This document shows positions 9,594-19,158 of a stretch of 64,000 nt of DNA, piece after piece. A model generated the notes under the pieces. It saw only the letters and a list, made by a program, of their open reading frames with translations. It did no database searches and was not told the origin of the DNA. Within the stretch, counting starts at the first letter, position 1; each line of letters begins with the position of its first letter. Source of the DNA: Microbulbifer sp. YPW1 (GTDB lineage Bacteria; Pseudomonadota; Gammaproteobacteria; Pseudomonadales; Cellvibrionaceae); assembly GCF_013367775.1 (NCBI RefSeq), contig NZ_CP055157.1, forward strand, positions 3,608,001 to 3,672,000, given 5' to 3'. The translations under genes were made by a program, and so were the position numbers.

Positions 9594-12001
9594 AACCGGA
9601 AGCCCACTTCTTTTGAGGCGGCCCGCTCGCTGAGACCAGTGCGGTAATCCGAGGTGATGTTGCGCAAAGGCTCACGCATGGAGCCGCCGCGTATTACGCG
9701 CAGGTCACAGTTTTTCAACTGAACCGGGCGTGCGTCATTGCGGTGATTGGTGAAGTCACCGAGGAAGCAGTCCTGCACCCATTCGCCCACATTGCCCGCG
9801 GTATCGTACAGGCCGTAGGGATTGGCCTTGTAATTACCCACCGGTGCACTGGAAATGCTGAACAGGGAATTGAATTCACTGGCGCACCCGCGGCGACAGT
9901 TGGCTTTGCCCTTGGCGCTGCCGTCGCCCCACCAGAAGGGAGAGTCGGTGCCACCGCGGGCGGCAAATTCCCACTCGGCTTCACTGGCCAGACGGTATTT
10001 CTGCCCGGTCTGCCCACTCAGCCATTCGGCGTAGTCCCGGGCGTCCTGCCAGCTCACATTAATTACCGGGCGGTTGCCCCGGCCCCAGTTTTCATCTGAA
10101 GGCAGTGAGTGGCCGGTGGCTTTGGCGTAGCGATCGTAATCATTGAACGTCACTTCGTGGGCGCCTATGGCGTAGGGACGATCGATAGTGATTTTGTGTT
10201 CCGGGCTGGTAAATGGACGACGCTTGTTGCCCATGGTGAATTTGCCGGGAGATACCACCACCATTTCGGGTCCTTTGCCACCGGAGGCGAGTGGTGACCG
10301 GAAGCTTCTGCCCGGGAAAAACTTGCGTTCCAATTGGACGGCCAGATTCACATCTGCATTGTCGATCTCTATCCAGCGGCGCACGCTGCTGTATCCGGCC
10401 TTGCTCACCTCAATATCGTAACGTCCCGGCTCCAGCGCAATGCCGGGCGTGTAGCGCGGCACGATGTTCATGATGCGAATGCGAGCGTCCTTCGGTTTCA
10501 CCGATACCTTCAGGGAGTAGGTGGGCACCGGTTCCTCTACTGGAGGTTCGTCCTGCTCCACGCCTTGCTCTTGGGGCTGTTCTAAAGGTGCATCTGCGGC
10601 AGCTGCCTGTCTGGGGGAATCCGCGGCAGTGGACTGAGCGCCCAAGCTCGTCGCAGTCGGCACTTGTGCGGGCGGTACGGCAGTTTGTTCGCTGCGCATA
10701 ACCGGGCGCAACTGGCGAGCCTCATCTGTCTCAGCGGATTGCAGTGGCCCAAGGATGGGCTCGCCCGCGGGTTGCGCACTGTCACTGCCTGGGGCAGGAG
10801 CGGGCAGCAGAATATTTGAGGTCATGTCGACAGCATCGTTTACCAGTACGGATTCGCTCTGCCACTGGAATTTATTGCTGAACAGACTGAATAACACCCA
10901 GACCAGAACCAGGCTGACGACGACCAGGCCCGCAAAATGTCGCGAGCGTTGTTTGATCGGCACACTCTGCTGCATCACTTGCTGGATGCGCATTATCGTC
11001 TGCTGTTCCGCGCGCGGGTTCTGCTGGTGCAATGGCTTGTCGCGCCAGCGTGCCCAGGCGGCGGTGATGCGGTCGCTGAGGGTTCCGTAGAGCGTCATCA
11101 GCAGTGCGCGCAGCAGGCTGGACACACGCACGGACGTGTTGCTCATCTTCGTCGTTGACGTCGGGGTTTTGCCATCCAGTGCCGCCAGCAGTTGATCGAT
11201 GGCGTCCACCACATCGAGGCCGCGCTGAAAGCGCTGGTCCGGGTCTTTTGCCAGGAAGCCGTCAATCAGCCCCTGGTACAGGGAGTGACGCGCGGGCAGG
11301 CGGGGAATCGGATCGGTGAGATGCTTGATGGCAATGGCCACTGCTTCTTCTGCCTGGTAGGGCACCGCACTGGTGAGCATTTCGTAAAATACAACACCAA
11401 GGCTGTAGAGGTCTGCGCGGCCGTCTACCGCGGCACCGCGCGCCTGCTCGGGACTCATGTAGTGCGGTGTGCCAACCACCATGCCGGTATTGGTCATGCG
11501 GGTAGTGCGGGCGACCGCGCGCGCCACCCCGAAATCCGTCAGTACCGCGGAACCGTCTTCGCGAAACAGGATGTTCTCCGGTTTCAGGTCCCGGTGCACA
11601 TAGCCCTTGTTACTGGCGTGATCCAGTGCCATGGCAATCTGGCGGGTAATGTGCAGGGCTTCCAGGGGCTCGAGGGCACCTTTGGTCAGCGCATCGGCAA
11701 CCGAGCCACCCGGCAGAAAGTCCATGGCAATGTAGTTGAGGCTGCGGTAGCGACCGATGTCGTGAATGGCGACGATATTGGGATGGGAAAGCTGGCCGAC
11801 GATATTGGCTTCGCGCTGGAAGCGTTCACTGAAAATGGGATCGGCGTTCAGCACCGGAGACATGACTTTAAGTGCTACCTGCCGCCCCATGCTGCGCTGG
11901 GTGGCGAGATAGACGGTAGACATGCCACCCTGATTAATTTTCTTCAGGATCTGGTAGCCGGGAATTTCCAGCGAGGCGGTGCCGCTGCTGACAACTTCCA
12001 T
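9578..12001 (-). CDS. Membrane Ser/Thr protein kinase with PEGA-like and FGE/sulfatase-modifying-like domains
   Basis: 807 residues. The cytoplasmic kinase domain (about 15-275) has the glycine loop NQGGMSTVYLA, VALKVM (Lys45), YVHRDLKPEN (Asp138), LTDFGVA (Asp156) and GTPHYMSPEQ, so it should be active. A low-complexity linker follows, then one membrane segment (about 356-376), a Pro/Ala/Glu-rich stretch, a PEGA-like domain (about 495-560) and a C-terminal formylglycine-generating-enzyme fold (about 578-807; NVSWQDARDYAEWLS, RLASEAEWEFAARGG, GNVGEWVQD). Resembles PpkA-like kinases linked to type VI secretion, but no secretion genes are in view. Starts 17 bases after the phosphatase stop, with AGGAA upstream, so the two are co-transcribed. 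Confidence 0.9.
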   Translation of the reverse strand: MEVVSSGTASLEIPGYQILKKINQGGMSTVYLATQRSMGRQVALKVMSPVLNADPIFSERFQREANIVGQLSHPNIVAIHDIGRYRSLNYIAMDFLPGGSVADALTKGALEPLEALHITRQIAMALDHASNKGYVHRDLKPENILFREDGSAVLTDFGVARAVARTTRMTNTGMVVGTPHYMSPEQARGAAVDGRADLYSLGVVFYEMLTSAVPYQAEEAVAIAIKHLTDPIPRLPARHSLYQGLIDGFLAKDPDQRFQRGLDVVDAIDQLLAALDGKTPTSTTKMSNTSVRVSSLLRALLMTLYGTLSDRITAAWARWRDKPLHQQNPRAEQQTIMRIQQVMQQSVPIKQRSRHFAGLVVVSLVLVWVLFSLFSNKFQWQSESVLVNDAVDMTSNILLPAPAPGSDSAQPAGEPILGPLQSAETDEARQLRPVMRSEQTAVPPAQVPTATSLGAQSTAADSPRQAAAADAPLEQPQEQGVEQDEPPVEEPVPTYSLKVSVKPKDARIRIMNIVPRYTPGIALEPGRYDIEVSKAGYSSVRRWIEIDNADVNLAVQLERKFFPGRSFRSPLASGGKGPEMVVVSPGKFTMGNKRRPFTSPEHKITIDRPYAIGAHEVTFNDYDRYAKATGHSLPSDENWGRGNRPVINVSWQDARDYAEWLSGQTGQKYRLASEAEWEFAARGGTDSPFWWGDGSAKGKANCRRGCASEFNSLFSISSAPVGNYKANPYGLYDTAGNVGEWVQDCFLGDFTNHRNDARPVQLKNCDLRVIRGGSMREPLRNITSDYRTGLSERAASKEVGFRLVMEL

Positions 12002-12018
12002 TCGAGCCCGTTCCTAAT

Positions 12019-12960
12019 TTATCCGTTCAGCAGCTGCCAGGCCGCATACGCACTTATTGATAAAATAATCGCAATTGTAGCGATTCTGGCAACCATTGTG
12101 CCTCGGGCAGAAAAGAAAAGGCGGGACTCAGGTTGCTCTGTAGGTGTGCGGGAGTTCTGATTTTCGTCATCTGGCGCAATAGCGTGCGGGGAGCTGATCA
12201 CCTGTACGGTGATATTGTCGCGGCCGCCGGCATCCAGCGCCGCGGCAATTAAAAATTCGCTGGCGCGCTGGTTGTCCGGGTTGCGGGCAAGTACCTGACA
12301 GATTTCAGCCTCGCTGACATCATTGCTGAGGCCATCGCTACACAGGAGCAATTTTTGTCCGCTATTCCAGGAGAATGATGCGCGGTCGATTTCAAGGCTG
12401 GTATTAGCGGTACCGCCAATGCAGCGGGTAATAACGTGCCGATTCGGATGATTGGCGGCTTCTTCCTGATTGATAGCTCCGGAATCCACCAGCATCTGCA
12501 CGTAGGAATGATCGACGGTGAGCTGCTTGAGGCTCCCGTGGGATTCGGTATTTTCGCCGGGAGGAGTCCAGAGGTAGGCGCGGCTGTCGCCGACCCAGTA
12601 GATATGAAAGTAACCGCCATCTTCCGCCACGACCACAGCGGTAGTACCCATGGCGGTTGCGGTGTTTTCGTCACCAACCAGCAGTGCGTGGGCCCGCCGC
12701 AGGGCCTGTTCATAATGGCGGTCGGTGGCGGAGGAACGTTGAATTTCTTCAACCACAGTCTGGCTGGCAATCTCTCCAGCCTGGTGGCCCCCAAGACCGT
12801 CTGCAACTACCCATACGCCCCGGGCCTCGTCGCCCCAGAAAGCGTCCTCGTTCTGTTCGCGGCGGTATCCGGTATGAGTGGCGCCCGCGCTGCGCTTCGT
12901 CGCGCTGATGGCGGGCTGGCTCACACCACTTGGGCGTTCCCGTACTTTGGCTTCACTCAC
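12019..12960 (-). CDS. PP2C-family Ser/Thr protein phosphatase with C-terminal membrane anchor
   Basis: 313 residues. Metal-dependent phosphatase expected to reverse the neighbouring kinase. Motifs in order: GYRREQNEDAFW, VVADGLGGHQAGEIAS (metal-binding Asp and Gly), GTTAVVV, LLLCSDGLSNDV and GGRDNITVQV, i.e. the full PP2C set. A hydrophobic stretch near the end (about 288-309) should anchor it in the inner membrane. The start is GTG at 12958-12960 (MSEAKVRERPSG); the roughly 25 residues before the domain are variable, so a start slightly downstream is possible. First gene of a two-gene operon with the kinase. Confidence 0.9.
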   Translation of the reverse strand: MSEAKVRERPSGVSQPAISATKRSAGATHTGYRREQNEDAFWGDEARGVWVVADGLGGHQAGEIASQTVVEEIQRSSATDRHYEQALRRAHALLVGDENTATAMGTTAVVVAEDGGYFHIYWVGDSRAYLWTPPGENTESHGSLKQLTVDHSYVQMLVDSGAINQEEAANHPNRHVITRCIGGTANTSLEIDRASFSWNSGQKLLLCSDGLSNDVSEAEICQVLARNPDNQRASEFLIAAALDAGGRDNITVQVISSPHAIAPDDENQNSRTPTEQPESRLFFSARGTMVARIATIAIILSISAYAAWQLLNG

Positions 12961-13306
12961 TGGTATGCAACTACCTGTTACCTGTCGTTATTGTCGAAAG
13001 CGCCAAACCGCTCAATTCCATGCGGTTTTTACACTTCCATACTAGAGCCTGCAGGCATTGTAAGCTGCAAACGGAATCACAGGCCAATGAATTTGGCCGT
13101 GATAAACTAGCCAGACAAAAATCCCTCCCACCCCGACTATGTTGGTCTGGATGACGGGAAAAATAAGTTTGGGCTGAATATTCTGACAATACCTGTGGCC
13201 CCGGCAATCGCGTGCGCTGAGCAACTGGGCTCGACACGGGGATTAGGGGTGGTCATCAGGTGGTTAAAAATTGTACACCTTCGCGTGCTTTTAAGGAAGC
13301 CGGACA
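12961..13306. promoter_or_regulatory. Divergent promoter region between phosphatase-kinase operon and FHA gene
   Basis: 346 bases without a convincing gene. It carries the hairpin GGCCAA/TTGGCC with a five-base loop (about 13081-13097), followed by GATAAACT, a possible -10 for the plus strand. AAGGAAG precedes the FHA start. I could not define a clear sigma-54 or sigma-70 pair on either strand. Confidence 0.35.
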
Positions 13307-14203
13307 ATGTTGAAACTTTGTGACGTAAAAGATGCCAGCCAGAGTGTATGGCTGGTGGCTCCCAAGGTGACCATCGGACGGGCCAGTCAATGTGACCTGA
13401 CACTATCCGATGCTTCGATCGCCAAGCTTCATGCGGAGATCCTGGTAGATGGCGAAGAGCTTGAATTGCGCAACCTGGCCGGCAATGGCCAGGTGGCAGT
13501 GAACGGCAAGCCGGTAGAGGGTAGCTGCCGGCTGGCGCGCAACGACCGGGTGCAGCTGGGTGAGCGCAGTCTTGCGGTCGTGGACCCCAAGGTGACTCGC
13601 CTCAAGGCAGCCGGGGCCGCGGCCAATGTTTCCTGGGCGTTGCGCGCCAATCATCCGGCAATCGTCGGTCGTGTGTTCCCGGTACGTGAAACCAGCATCG
13701 TGGGGCGCTCTGATGAGTGTGATCTCACGTTTGCCATGTCTCATCTCTCCCGTCGCCACGCCCGCCTGGAAGTGCGCGAAGGCTTGCTGTTTGTGGTTGA
13801 CCTGGGGTCAGCCAATGGCACCTACCTAAACAATCAGCGAGTCACGGAATGTCGCGTACGTCGCGGTGACGAGCTGCGTTTCGACAGCCTCAGTTTCAGT
13901 GTGGTGGGTCCGGCGGACGATATCGACAAAACCACCGTGCGCCAGGCGATCACCTTGCCCGAGTCCGTGCGGCAAAGCGCCTCGCTGGATCAGGCGATGC
14001 AGCGCGGACGCGCACGCAACGCCGCCGGCTCCGCATCGGAGCCAGATACTTCAGGTTACGGTGATGCCTCTAACAGCACCTATGCAAGTGCCTCGGCTGG
14101 AGAATCTGCCACGGCCGGCCGCGGCTGGATCTGGATTTGTGCGCTGGCAGCAGGCCTGGCAGCAGCGGGTTACTTCTGGGCCCAGAGCCAGGGATTGGTG
14201 TAG
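13307..14203 (+). CDS. Double FHA-domain protein with C-terminal membrane helix
   Basis: 298 residues. Two phosphothreonine-binding FHA domains: the first (about 15-90) has TIGRASQCDLTLSD and a degenerate LHAE in place of RHA; the second (about 115-200) has the canonical SIVGRSDECDLTF, LSRRHARLE and GSANGTYLNN, with the Arg, Ser, His and Asn of a functional site. A Ser/Ala-rich linker leads to one membrane segment (about 272-290). Divergent from the kinase-phosphatase operon, it is the likely reader or scaffold for the kinase's products at the inner membrane. The pairing with the kinase is inferred from context. A good AAGGAAG ribosome site precedes the ATG. Confidence 0.9.
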   Translation: MLKLCDVKDASQSVWLVAPKVTIGRASQCDLTLSDASIAKLHAEILVDGEELELRNLAGNGQVAVNGKPVEGSCRLARNDRVQLGERSLAVVDPKVTRLKAAGAAANVSWALRANHPAIVGRVFPVRETSIVGRSDECDLTFAMSHLSRRHARLEVREGLLFVVDLGSANGTYLNNQRVTECRVRRGDELRFDSLSFSVVGPADDIDKTTVRQAITLPESVRQSASLDQAMQRGRARNAAGSASEPDTSGYGDASNSTYASASAGESATAGRGWIWICALAAGLAAAGYFWAQSQGLV

Positions 14204-14205
14204 CG

Positions 14206-14463
14206 GTGACTGACCGCACACTGATTCTGTACACCACCCTCGGCTGCAGCCTGTGTGAGAAGGCCAAAGCGGAAATCTGGCCGGTGCTGGAGGCAAATCA
14301 GCTGCGTCTGGAGTCGGTGGATATCGCCGACGACGAGCAGCTGACCCGGCTGTTTGGCTGGAGTATCCCGGTGGTGGGGCTGGGGGATGTGGAGGATGTG
14401 CTCTGCTGGCCCTTTACCGCCAGTGAGCTGGCACAGTGGCTACAGGCGCGGCTCGGCGCCTGA
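14206..14463 (+). CDS. Glutaredoxin-like (DUF836 family) protein
   Basis: 85 residues starting at a GTG two bases after the FHA stop. TLILYTTLGCSLCEKAK carries a CxxC pair (CSLC) at the start of the first helix; IPVVGLGD gives the cis-proline of the thioredoxin fold. Such short glutaredoxin-like proteins are probably thiol-disulfide exchange proteins of unknown partner. Tight spacing suggests translational coupling with the FHA gene. A longer frame reaches back into the FHA gene but its extra residues do not look like a glutaredoxin. Confidence 0.82.
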   Translation: MTDRTLILYTTLGCSLCEKAKAEIWPVLEANQLRLESVDIADDEQLTRLFGWSIPVVGLGDVEDVLCWPFTASELAQWLQARLGA

Positions 14464-14532
14464 AAGCTGCTTCTTCGATTTTTGTCTTTTCTTTCCCGCC
14501 TTCAAGTGGGCCTCGCTGGCCTCCGGTTCCGG

Positions 14533-16665
14533 TTACAGCTTGGCCTCAGCTTCATTTTTCCTGAGTAGTTGCGTCTTGTCGCCACTGCGGTAGGCATAGA
14601 TCACCGAATAAGACAGCACATTCTGCACGTACTTGCGGGTCTCGCTGTAGGGGATCGTCTCGATCCAAATATCAAATGGCAGCTTCTTGTCGGTGTCCTT
14701 AAGCCAGCGGGAAACCCGCGTCGGCCCCGCGTTGTAGGCGGCGGCAGCGAGAAAGCGATTGTTGTCGAATCGGTTCAGTAGCGAATTCAGGTAGTAAGCG
14801 CCCAGGCTGATATTGGTGCTGGGGTTCAGCAGGTCCCAGCTGCGGCGATAGGGAACACCGGCCTTGCGCGCCGTGGCCCTGGCGGTGGAGGGCAGCAGTT
14901 GCATCAGGCCCATGGCGCCCGCATGGGATTTGGCGTCGTGGCTGAAATGGCTTTCCTGGCGGGCAACGGCCAGCACCAGATAGGAATCCAGTGCGGTTTT
15001 CTTGCCCATGCGACCGGCCACGTCCGAGACGATATCGGAAAAGGCGAGCGGGAATCGCAGTTCCAGGTCATCCAGATAGTCTGCCGCCAGGATCGACTGG
15101 ATCGACTTGTGGTACCAGCCCCAGGAGCTCGCCACCTTGCCGGCAGTCATCAACTCTTCCGTGGTCATCTTTTCGGTGGCGTAATCCCACTCCCGGCGGG
15201 CGTGGTAGAACTCACCGATAGCCTGTAATTCCTCGGCACGCTGCATTCCCGGCAGGGCCGCGACCTTGTTCACCAGCTCGGGAGTGATCGGCGCCGGACG
15301 ATCCACAAAGCTGTAGTCCTTGCCGAGGGTGTCGGAGGCGAGAAAGCCGTAGTAGCTGCGTTCTTTCGCTGCTTTCTGCAGTAGCTGCTGAGCCAGTGCC
15401 GAGCGTTCGGCTTTGTTCTTGCTGCTTGAGCCGAGCTGTTCGTTGATCGCGCGGGCTTTCCAGTAGAGCCAGCGGTCCCAGTTCTGATCGGTTTCCGGCA
15501 GCTGGTCGATCCAGAACTCGACCTGCGCCCAGTCCATTTCGCGCAGGGACTGGCGGATCAGCCACTCGGATGTGCGCAGATCGAAAAATCCCGGATTCGA
15601 TTTGATCAGCTGTTCCAGCCCCTTCTGGTCATCCTGGCGGGCAAACTGCAGTGAGAGGTAGCGCAGGAAGCGGTCGCGCTCCTCGTCATTGAACAGGTAG
15701 CTGGCGCTGTAATGTTGCCAGGCCAGGCTGGTCTTTTGCGCATCCCGCGAGGCGAGACGGCGCAGGCCAATTGTGACGATATCGCGGTAATCGGGATGCT
15801 TTCCGGTGAAGCGGTCGTAATTGAGCAGGAGATCTGGATCGCGGTACACAGAGCGCATCAGCTCGGCGCGCTTTGCGCGGTCTTTGTCCAGATTGCGGGC
15901 GATATAGCTGGCGAGATCCAGGTTGCCTGCCCGCACCGCGAGGGTGTGGCGTTGCCAGGCGCGATCCTGGGTCAGGCCGCCATCTTTCATCCAGCGGGCG
16001 AACGCGGGGTCGCACTCCTTGGGTTGCGAGGCGCCCACGGTCCACAGCTCTTCAATCAGCGCGTAGGCCTCTTGCTTGTCGCCGTGGCGGGACAGGGCAT
16101 CGACGTAATAGCAGCGAAGCTGGGTGCGACGGATCTCGTCAGGACGGTAGTATTTCAGGTAGGCGCGGAAGCGCTCGCGGCTGCCGAGTTCACGCAGTAC
16201 TCGCACCCGCATCCAGTCGCCGATGGCAGTACCATCATATTCCTCGAGGAAAGCGTCGATCTCGTCATAGGGGAGGCGTGAGAGCCTCTTGCTGATGTTC
16301 CAGTAGTCGATATACGGCAGCAAAGGGTAGTCTTTCAGCTCCTTTTTGAGCTGTTTCAGGCGGCGTTGGTCATTGCGGGCGATGGCAAGCCGCGCCTCCT
16401 GCAGTTTCTCTCTTTTGGCGACCGCGGCCCGGGCGGCCTTGACCTCTTTGCTCTCCGCCCTGGGCGGAGTCGCCACCGAGGGAGCGGTGCGGCTGGTTTT
16501 GGCTACCTGTTGCGTGCGAGCATCGGCACCAACTGCGAGGTTGGACACCAGCAGTGCCATGGAAAGAATGGCGAGTCCTGTGCTGCCAATCGACATACTA
16601 AAAACCCGATTGAGAAATCGCTTATTCGAAGCAAGCAGAATAAAGCGTAAAATGTCCTTTTTCAC
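14533..16665 (-). CDS. slt: Soluble lytic murein transglycosylase
   Basis: Periplasmic enzyme cleaving the MurNAc-GlcNAc bond with formation of 1,6-anhydro ends; these products are later trimmed by NagZ, which is also in this window. 710 residues: signal sequence (MSIGSTGLAILSMALLVSNLAVGADA from residue 24), the alpha-superhelical ring of Slt70 (about 90-530), and the C-terminal catalytic domain with AVARQESHFS (catalytic Glu), GAMGLMQLLPSTA and AAYNAGPTRV. The GTG at 16663-16665 gives 23 extra residues; the internal ATG at MSIGS gives a cleaner signal peptide, so the true start is uncertain. Divergent from uup. Confidence 0.93.
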   Translation of the reverse strand: MKKDILRFILLASNKRFLNRVFSMSIGSTGLAILSMALLVSNLAVGADARTQQVAKTSRTAPSVATPPRAESKEVKAARAAVAKREKLQEARLAIARNDQRRLKQLKKELKDYPLLPYIDYWNISKRLSRLPYDEIDAFLEEYDGTAIGDWMRVRVLRELGSRERFRAYLKYYRPDEIRRTQLRCYYVDALSRHGDKQEAYALIEELWTVGASQPKECDPAFARWMKDGGLTQDRAWQRHTLAVRAGNLDLASYIARNLDKDRAKRAELMRSVYRDPDLLLNYDRFTGKHPDYRDIVTIGLRRLASRDAQKTSLAWQHYSASYLFNDEERDRFLRYLSLQFARQDDQKGLEQLIKSNPGFFDLRTSEWLIRQSLREMDWAQVEFWIDQLPETDQNWDRWLYWKARAINEQLGSSSKNKAERSALAQQLLQKAAKERSYYGFLASDTLGKDYSFVDRPAPITPELVNKVAALPGMQRAEELQAIGEFYHARREWDYATEKMTTEELMTAGKVASSWGWYHKSIQSILAADYLDDLELRFPLAFSDIVSDVAGRMGKKTALDSYLVLAVARQESHFSHDAKSHAGAMGLMQLLPSTARATARKAGVPYRRSWDLLNPSTNISLGAYYLNSLLNRFDNNRFLAAAAYNAGPTRVSRWLKDTDKKLPFDIWIETIPYSETRKYVQNVLSYSVIYAYRSGDKTQLLRKNEAEAKL

Positions 16666-16758
16666 CCCGGCACCGGTAAAAACTGTGACGGCGGACGCCT
16701 TCGAGCGCGCTCGCGGTAGATTTGTACTGGTGCCCCAAAAATATTGTAGTGCTTATTT

Positions 16759-18642
16759 ATGTTGCTTCAGTTGGATGGCGTTTGTTTACGCTATGGCGTT
16801 CAGGTACTGGCGGATCACGTCGATGCGAAAATAGAGCGTGGAGATCGGATCTGTCTGGTAGGGCGCAATGGCGAGGGCAAGTCCAGCTTGTTAAGCCTGA
16901 TCGGTGGTAGGGGAGATCCCGATGAAGGGGAGATCGTCCGCCAGAGCGGTACCGTGCTGGCGACCCTGGAACAGGCGTTGCCGGAGGATTGCACGCACAC
17001 CGTTTACCAATACGTCGCTGAGGGGCTGGGGGATGTCGGTACCTGGCTGGCGCAATACCGTGAGGACCAGGACCCGAACCTGCAGGCAAAAATCGAAAGC
17101 GCCCACGGTTGGGAGTTGCTGGCAAAGATCGACAGTGTGCTCGACCGGCTTGATCTGGATGAGGGTGCGCGGGTAATGGACCTGTCTGGGGGATGGCAGC
17201 GCCGTGCGGCACTGGCCCGTGCGCTGGTAACCGAGCCTGACCTGCTGATCCTCGATGAGCCCACCAACCACCTGGACATTGCAGCTGTGGAGTGGTTGGA
17301 GAATTTCCTCGCCACCTATCGCGGCGCACTGTTGTTTGTGAGCCATGACCGGGCCCTCGCGCAGAGACTGGCGACTTCAGTGTGGGACCTGGATCGCGGG
17401 CGCCTGCGGGTATTCAATTGTCCGTTTGATCGCTATCAGCAGGAAAAGGAAAAACTGCTGGAGGAAGAGGCGCGCAACGACGCGCTGTTCGATAAAAAGC
17501 TGGCGCAGGAAGAAACCTGGATCCGCCAGGGCATCAAGGCGCGCCGTACCCGCAACGAGGGGCGGGTGAGGGCGCTGCAGGCCCTGCGTCGGGAGCGTCA
17601 GGCGCGGCGCGAGCGCCAGGGTGTGGCGAAGATGGCGCTGGACTCGGGGGAGCGCTCCGGCAAGCTGGTGGCGGAACTGAAAGGCGTTACCTTCGGCTTT
17701 GAAGGTGACGCTGCGCCGCTGATCCGCGATCTGGATTTCACGCTGATGCGGGGCGACAAGGTCGGCCTGATCGGCCCCAATGGCGCAGGCAAAAGTACCC
17801 TGATTCGCCTGCTGCTCGGGGAGATCGAGCCGCAAAGTGGCAATATCCGCCTCGGCACCAAGCAGCAGGTGGCGTACTTTGACCAGCGTCGCGATACGCT
17901 CAATCCTGACCTTACGGTGGCGGACAATATCGCCGAAGGGCGTGAAAACATCGACGTGGGTGGAAGCAGTCGCCATGTAATGTCCTACCTCAGTGATTTC
18001 CTGTTCACCGGCGTAAAGGCGCGCACCAAGGTTGGAGCCCTGAGCGGCGGGGAGCGCAACCGCGCGTTGCTGGCCAAGTTGTTCAGCCAGCCGGCAAATA
18101 TCCTGGTGCTCGACGAACCTACCAACGACCTGGATGTGGAGACCCTGGAGCTTCTCGAGCAGTTGCTGATGGATTTCTCCGGAACCGTGTTGCTGGTGAG
18201 CCACGACCGTGCCTTCCTCGACAATGTGGTGGAGAGCTGCCTGGCGTTTGAAGGGAACGGCGTGGTGCGCGAGTACGTTGGCGGTTACCAGGACTTCGTT
18301 CGCCAGGGAGGTCGCTTCCTCAGTGCGGAGGAGCAGCTCAGGACTCGCAAACAGGGCGCGGCGGAAGCTGTGTCAGAAACGCCTGAGCCGCAGGCGGAGA
18401 GCAAGCCCAAGCCGGAGAAGGGTAAAAAGCTCAGTTACAAACTGCAGCGCGAACTAGATGCCTTGCCGGCAAAAATCGAGTCGCTGGAAAATGAAATTGC
18501 GGCGTTTGAGGAAGAGATGGCGGCACCGGATTTTTACCAGCAGGACAGCGACACGGTGCAGAAGCGCCTGCAAGCGCTGGCGGAATTGCAGCAGGCGCTG
18601 GAAGAGGCATTCGAGCGCTGGGCCGAGCTGGACAGCATGTAG
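16759..18642 (+). CDS. uup: ABC-F family ATPase Uup
   Basis: 627 residues with two ABC modules and no membrane segments, so a soluble ABC-F protein acting on ribosomes or branched DNA. First module: GRNGEGKSS, LSGGWQRR, LDEPTNHLD. Second module: GPNGAGKST, LSGGERNR, LDEPTNDLD. Between them is the charged ABC-F linker (about 225-290, rich in Arg and Glu). The C-terminal coiled coil (about 565-627) after a Lys/Glu linker is characteristic of Uup, which binds DNA. No clear ribosome binding site precedes the ATG. Ends before a strong terminator. Confidence 0.92.
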   Translation: MLLQLDGVCLRYGVQVLADHVDAKIERGDRICLVGRNGEGKSSLLSLIGGRGDPDEGEIVRQSGTVLATLEQALPEDCTHTVYQYVAEGLGDVGTWLAQYREDQDPNLQAKIESAHGWELLAKIDSVLDRLDLDEGARVMDLSGGWQRRAALARALVTEPDLLILDEPTNHLDIAAVEWLENFLATYRGALLFVSHDRALAQRLATSVWDLDRGRLRVFNCPFDRYQQEKEKLLEEEARNDALFDKKLAQEETWIRQGIKARRTRNEGRVRALQALRRERQARRERQGVAKMALDSGERSGKLVAELKGVTFGFEGDAAPLIRDLDFTLMRGDKVGLIGPNGAGKSTLIRLLLGEIEPQSGNIRLGTKQQVAYFDQRRDTLNPDLTVADNIAEGRENIDVGGSSRHVMSYLSDFLFTGVKARTKVGALSGGERNRALLAKLFSQPANILVLDEPTNDLDVETLELLEQLLMDFSGTVLLVSHDRAFLDNVVESCLAFEGNGVVREYVGGYQDFVRQGGRFLSAEEQLRTRKQGAAEAVSETPEPQAESKPKPEKGKKLSYKLQRELDALPAKIESLENEIAAFEEEMAAPDFYQQDSDTVQKRLQALAELQQALEEAFERWAELDSM

Positions 18643-18693
18643 CTCGATAGGTAACTGCTTGATGCAACGAGCGCGTTGGGCAGTTAAAGCATT

Positions 18694-18716
18694 CGGGGGC
18701 GCAAGCCCCCGTTTTT
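18694..18716 (+). terminator. Intrinsic terminator of uup
   Basis: CGGGGGC, loop GCAA, GCCCCCG, then TTTTTA. The T tract touches the stop codon of the convergent stress-protein gene. Confidence 0.9.
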
Positions 18717-19158
18717 ATTCCTGTGGCGCGTGTACCCGCACGGCCAGTACATCACATCCCGCACCGTGCAGAACCCCGTTTGCGGTTGATCCCAGCAGCA
18801 GGGCCAGCCCGTGACGACCGTGACTACCAATAACAATCAGATCGCAGCCGGACTCCTCCGCCAACCGGTGAATTTCCGTTGCCGGCTGTCCCAGCAGTAC
18901 ATGCTGGCGGTCTGCGGGAATATTCAGGTTTGCCGCCGCTTTGCGCAGTTGTTCCTTGGCCTGGTTCTGTAGCTGTTCCTGGACTTCCGACAGGTCCATG
19001 GGAACATCGCCACCATAGGCGAAGGTCAGGGGTTCGATGATGTGCGCGAGACTCATTTTCGCGCCGCTGCATGCGGCGAGCTCCGCTGCGCGATCCAATA
19101 CCTGAGAGGATTCTTCAGAGAGGTCCAGTCCAACCAGTATGTTGTTGTAGCCTGCCAT
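18715..19158 (-). CDS. Universal stress protein, UspA family
   Basis: 147 residues. The start NILVGLDLSEES and the C-terminal GSHGRHGLALLLGSTANGVL fit the ATP-binding G-x2-G-x9-G-S/T signature, so an ATP-binding UspA subtype. Role in stress survival is known for the family but the partner here is unknown. It stands alone and converges with uup. Its stop codon overlaps the uup terminator. Confidence 0.92.
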   Translation of the reverse strand: MAGYNNILVGLDLSEESSQVLDRAAELAACSGAKMSLAHIIEPLTFAYGGDVPMDLSEVQEQLQNQAKEQLRKAAANLNIPADRQHVLLGQPATEIHRLAEESGCDLIVIGSHGRHGLALLLGSTANGVLHGAGCDVLAVRVHAPQE

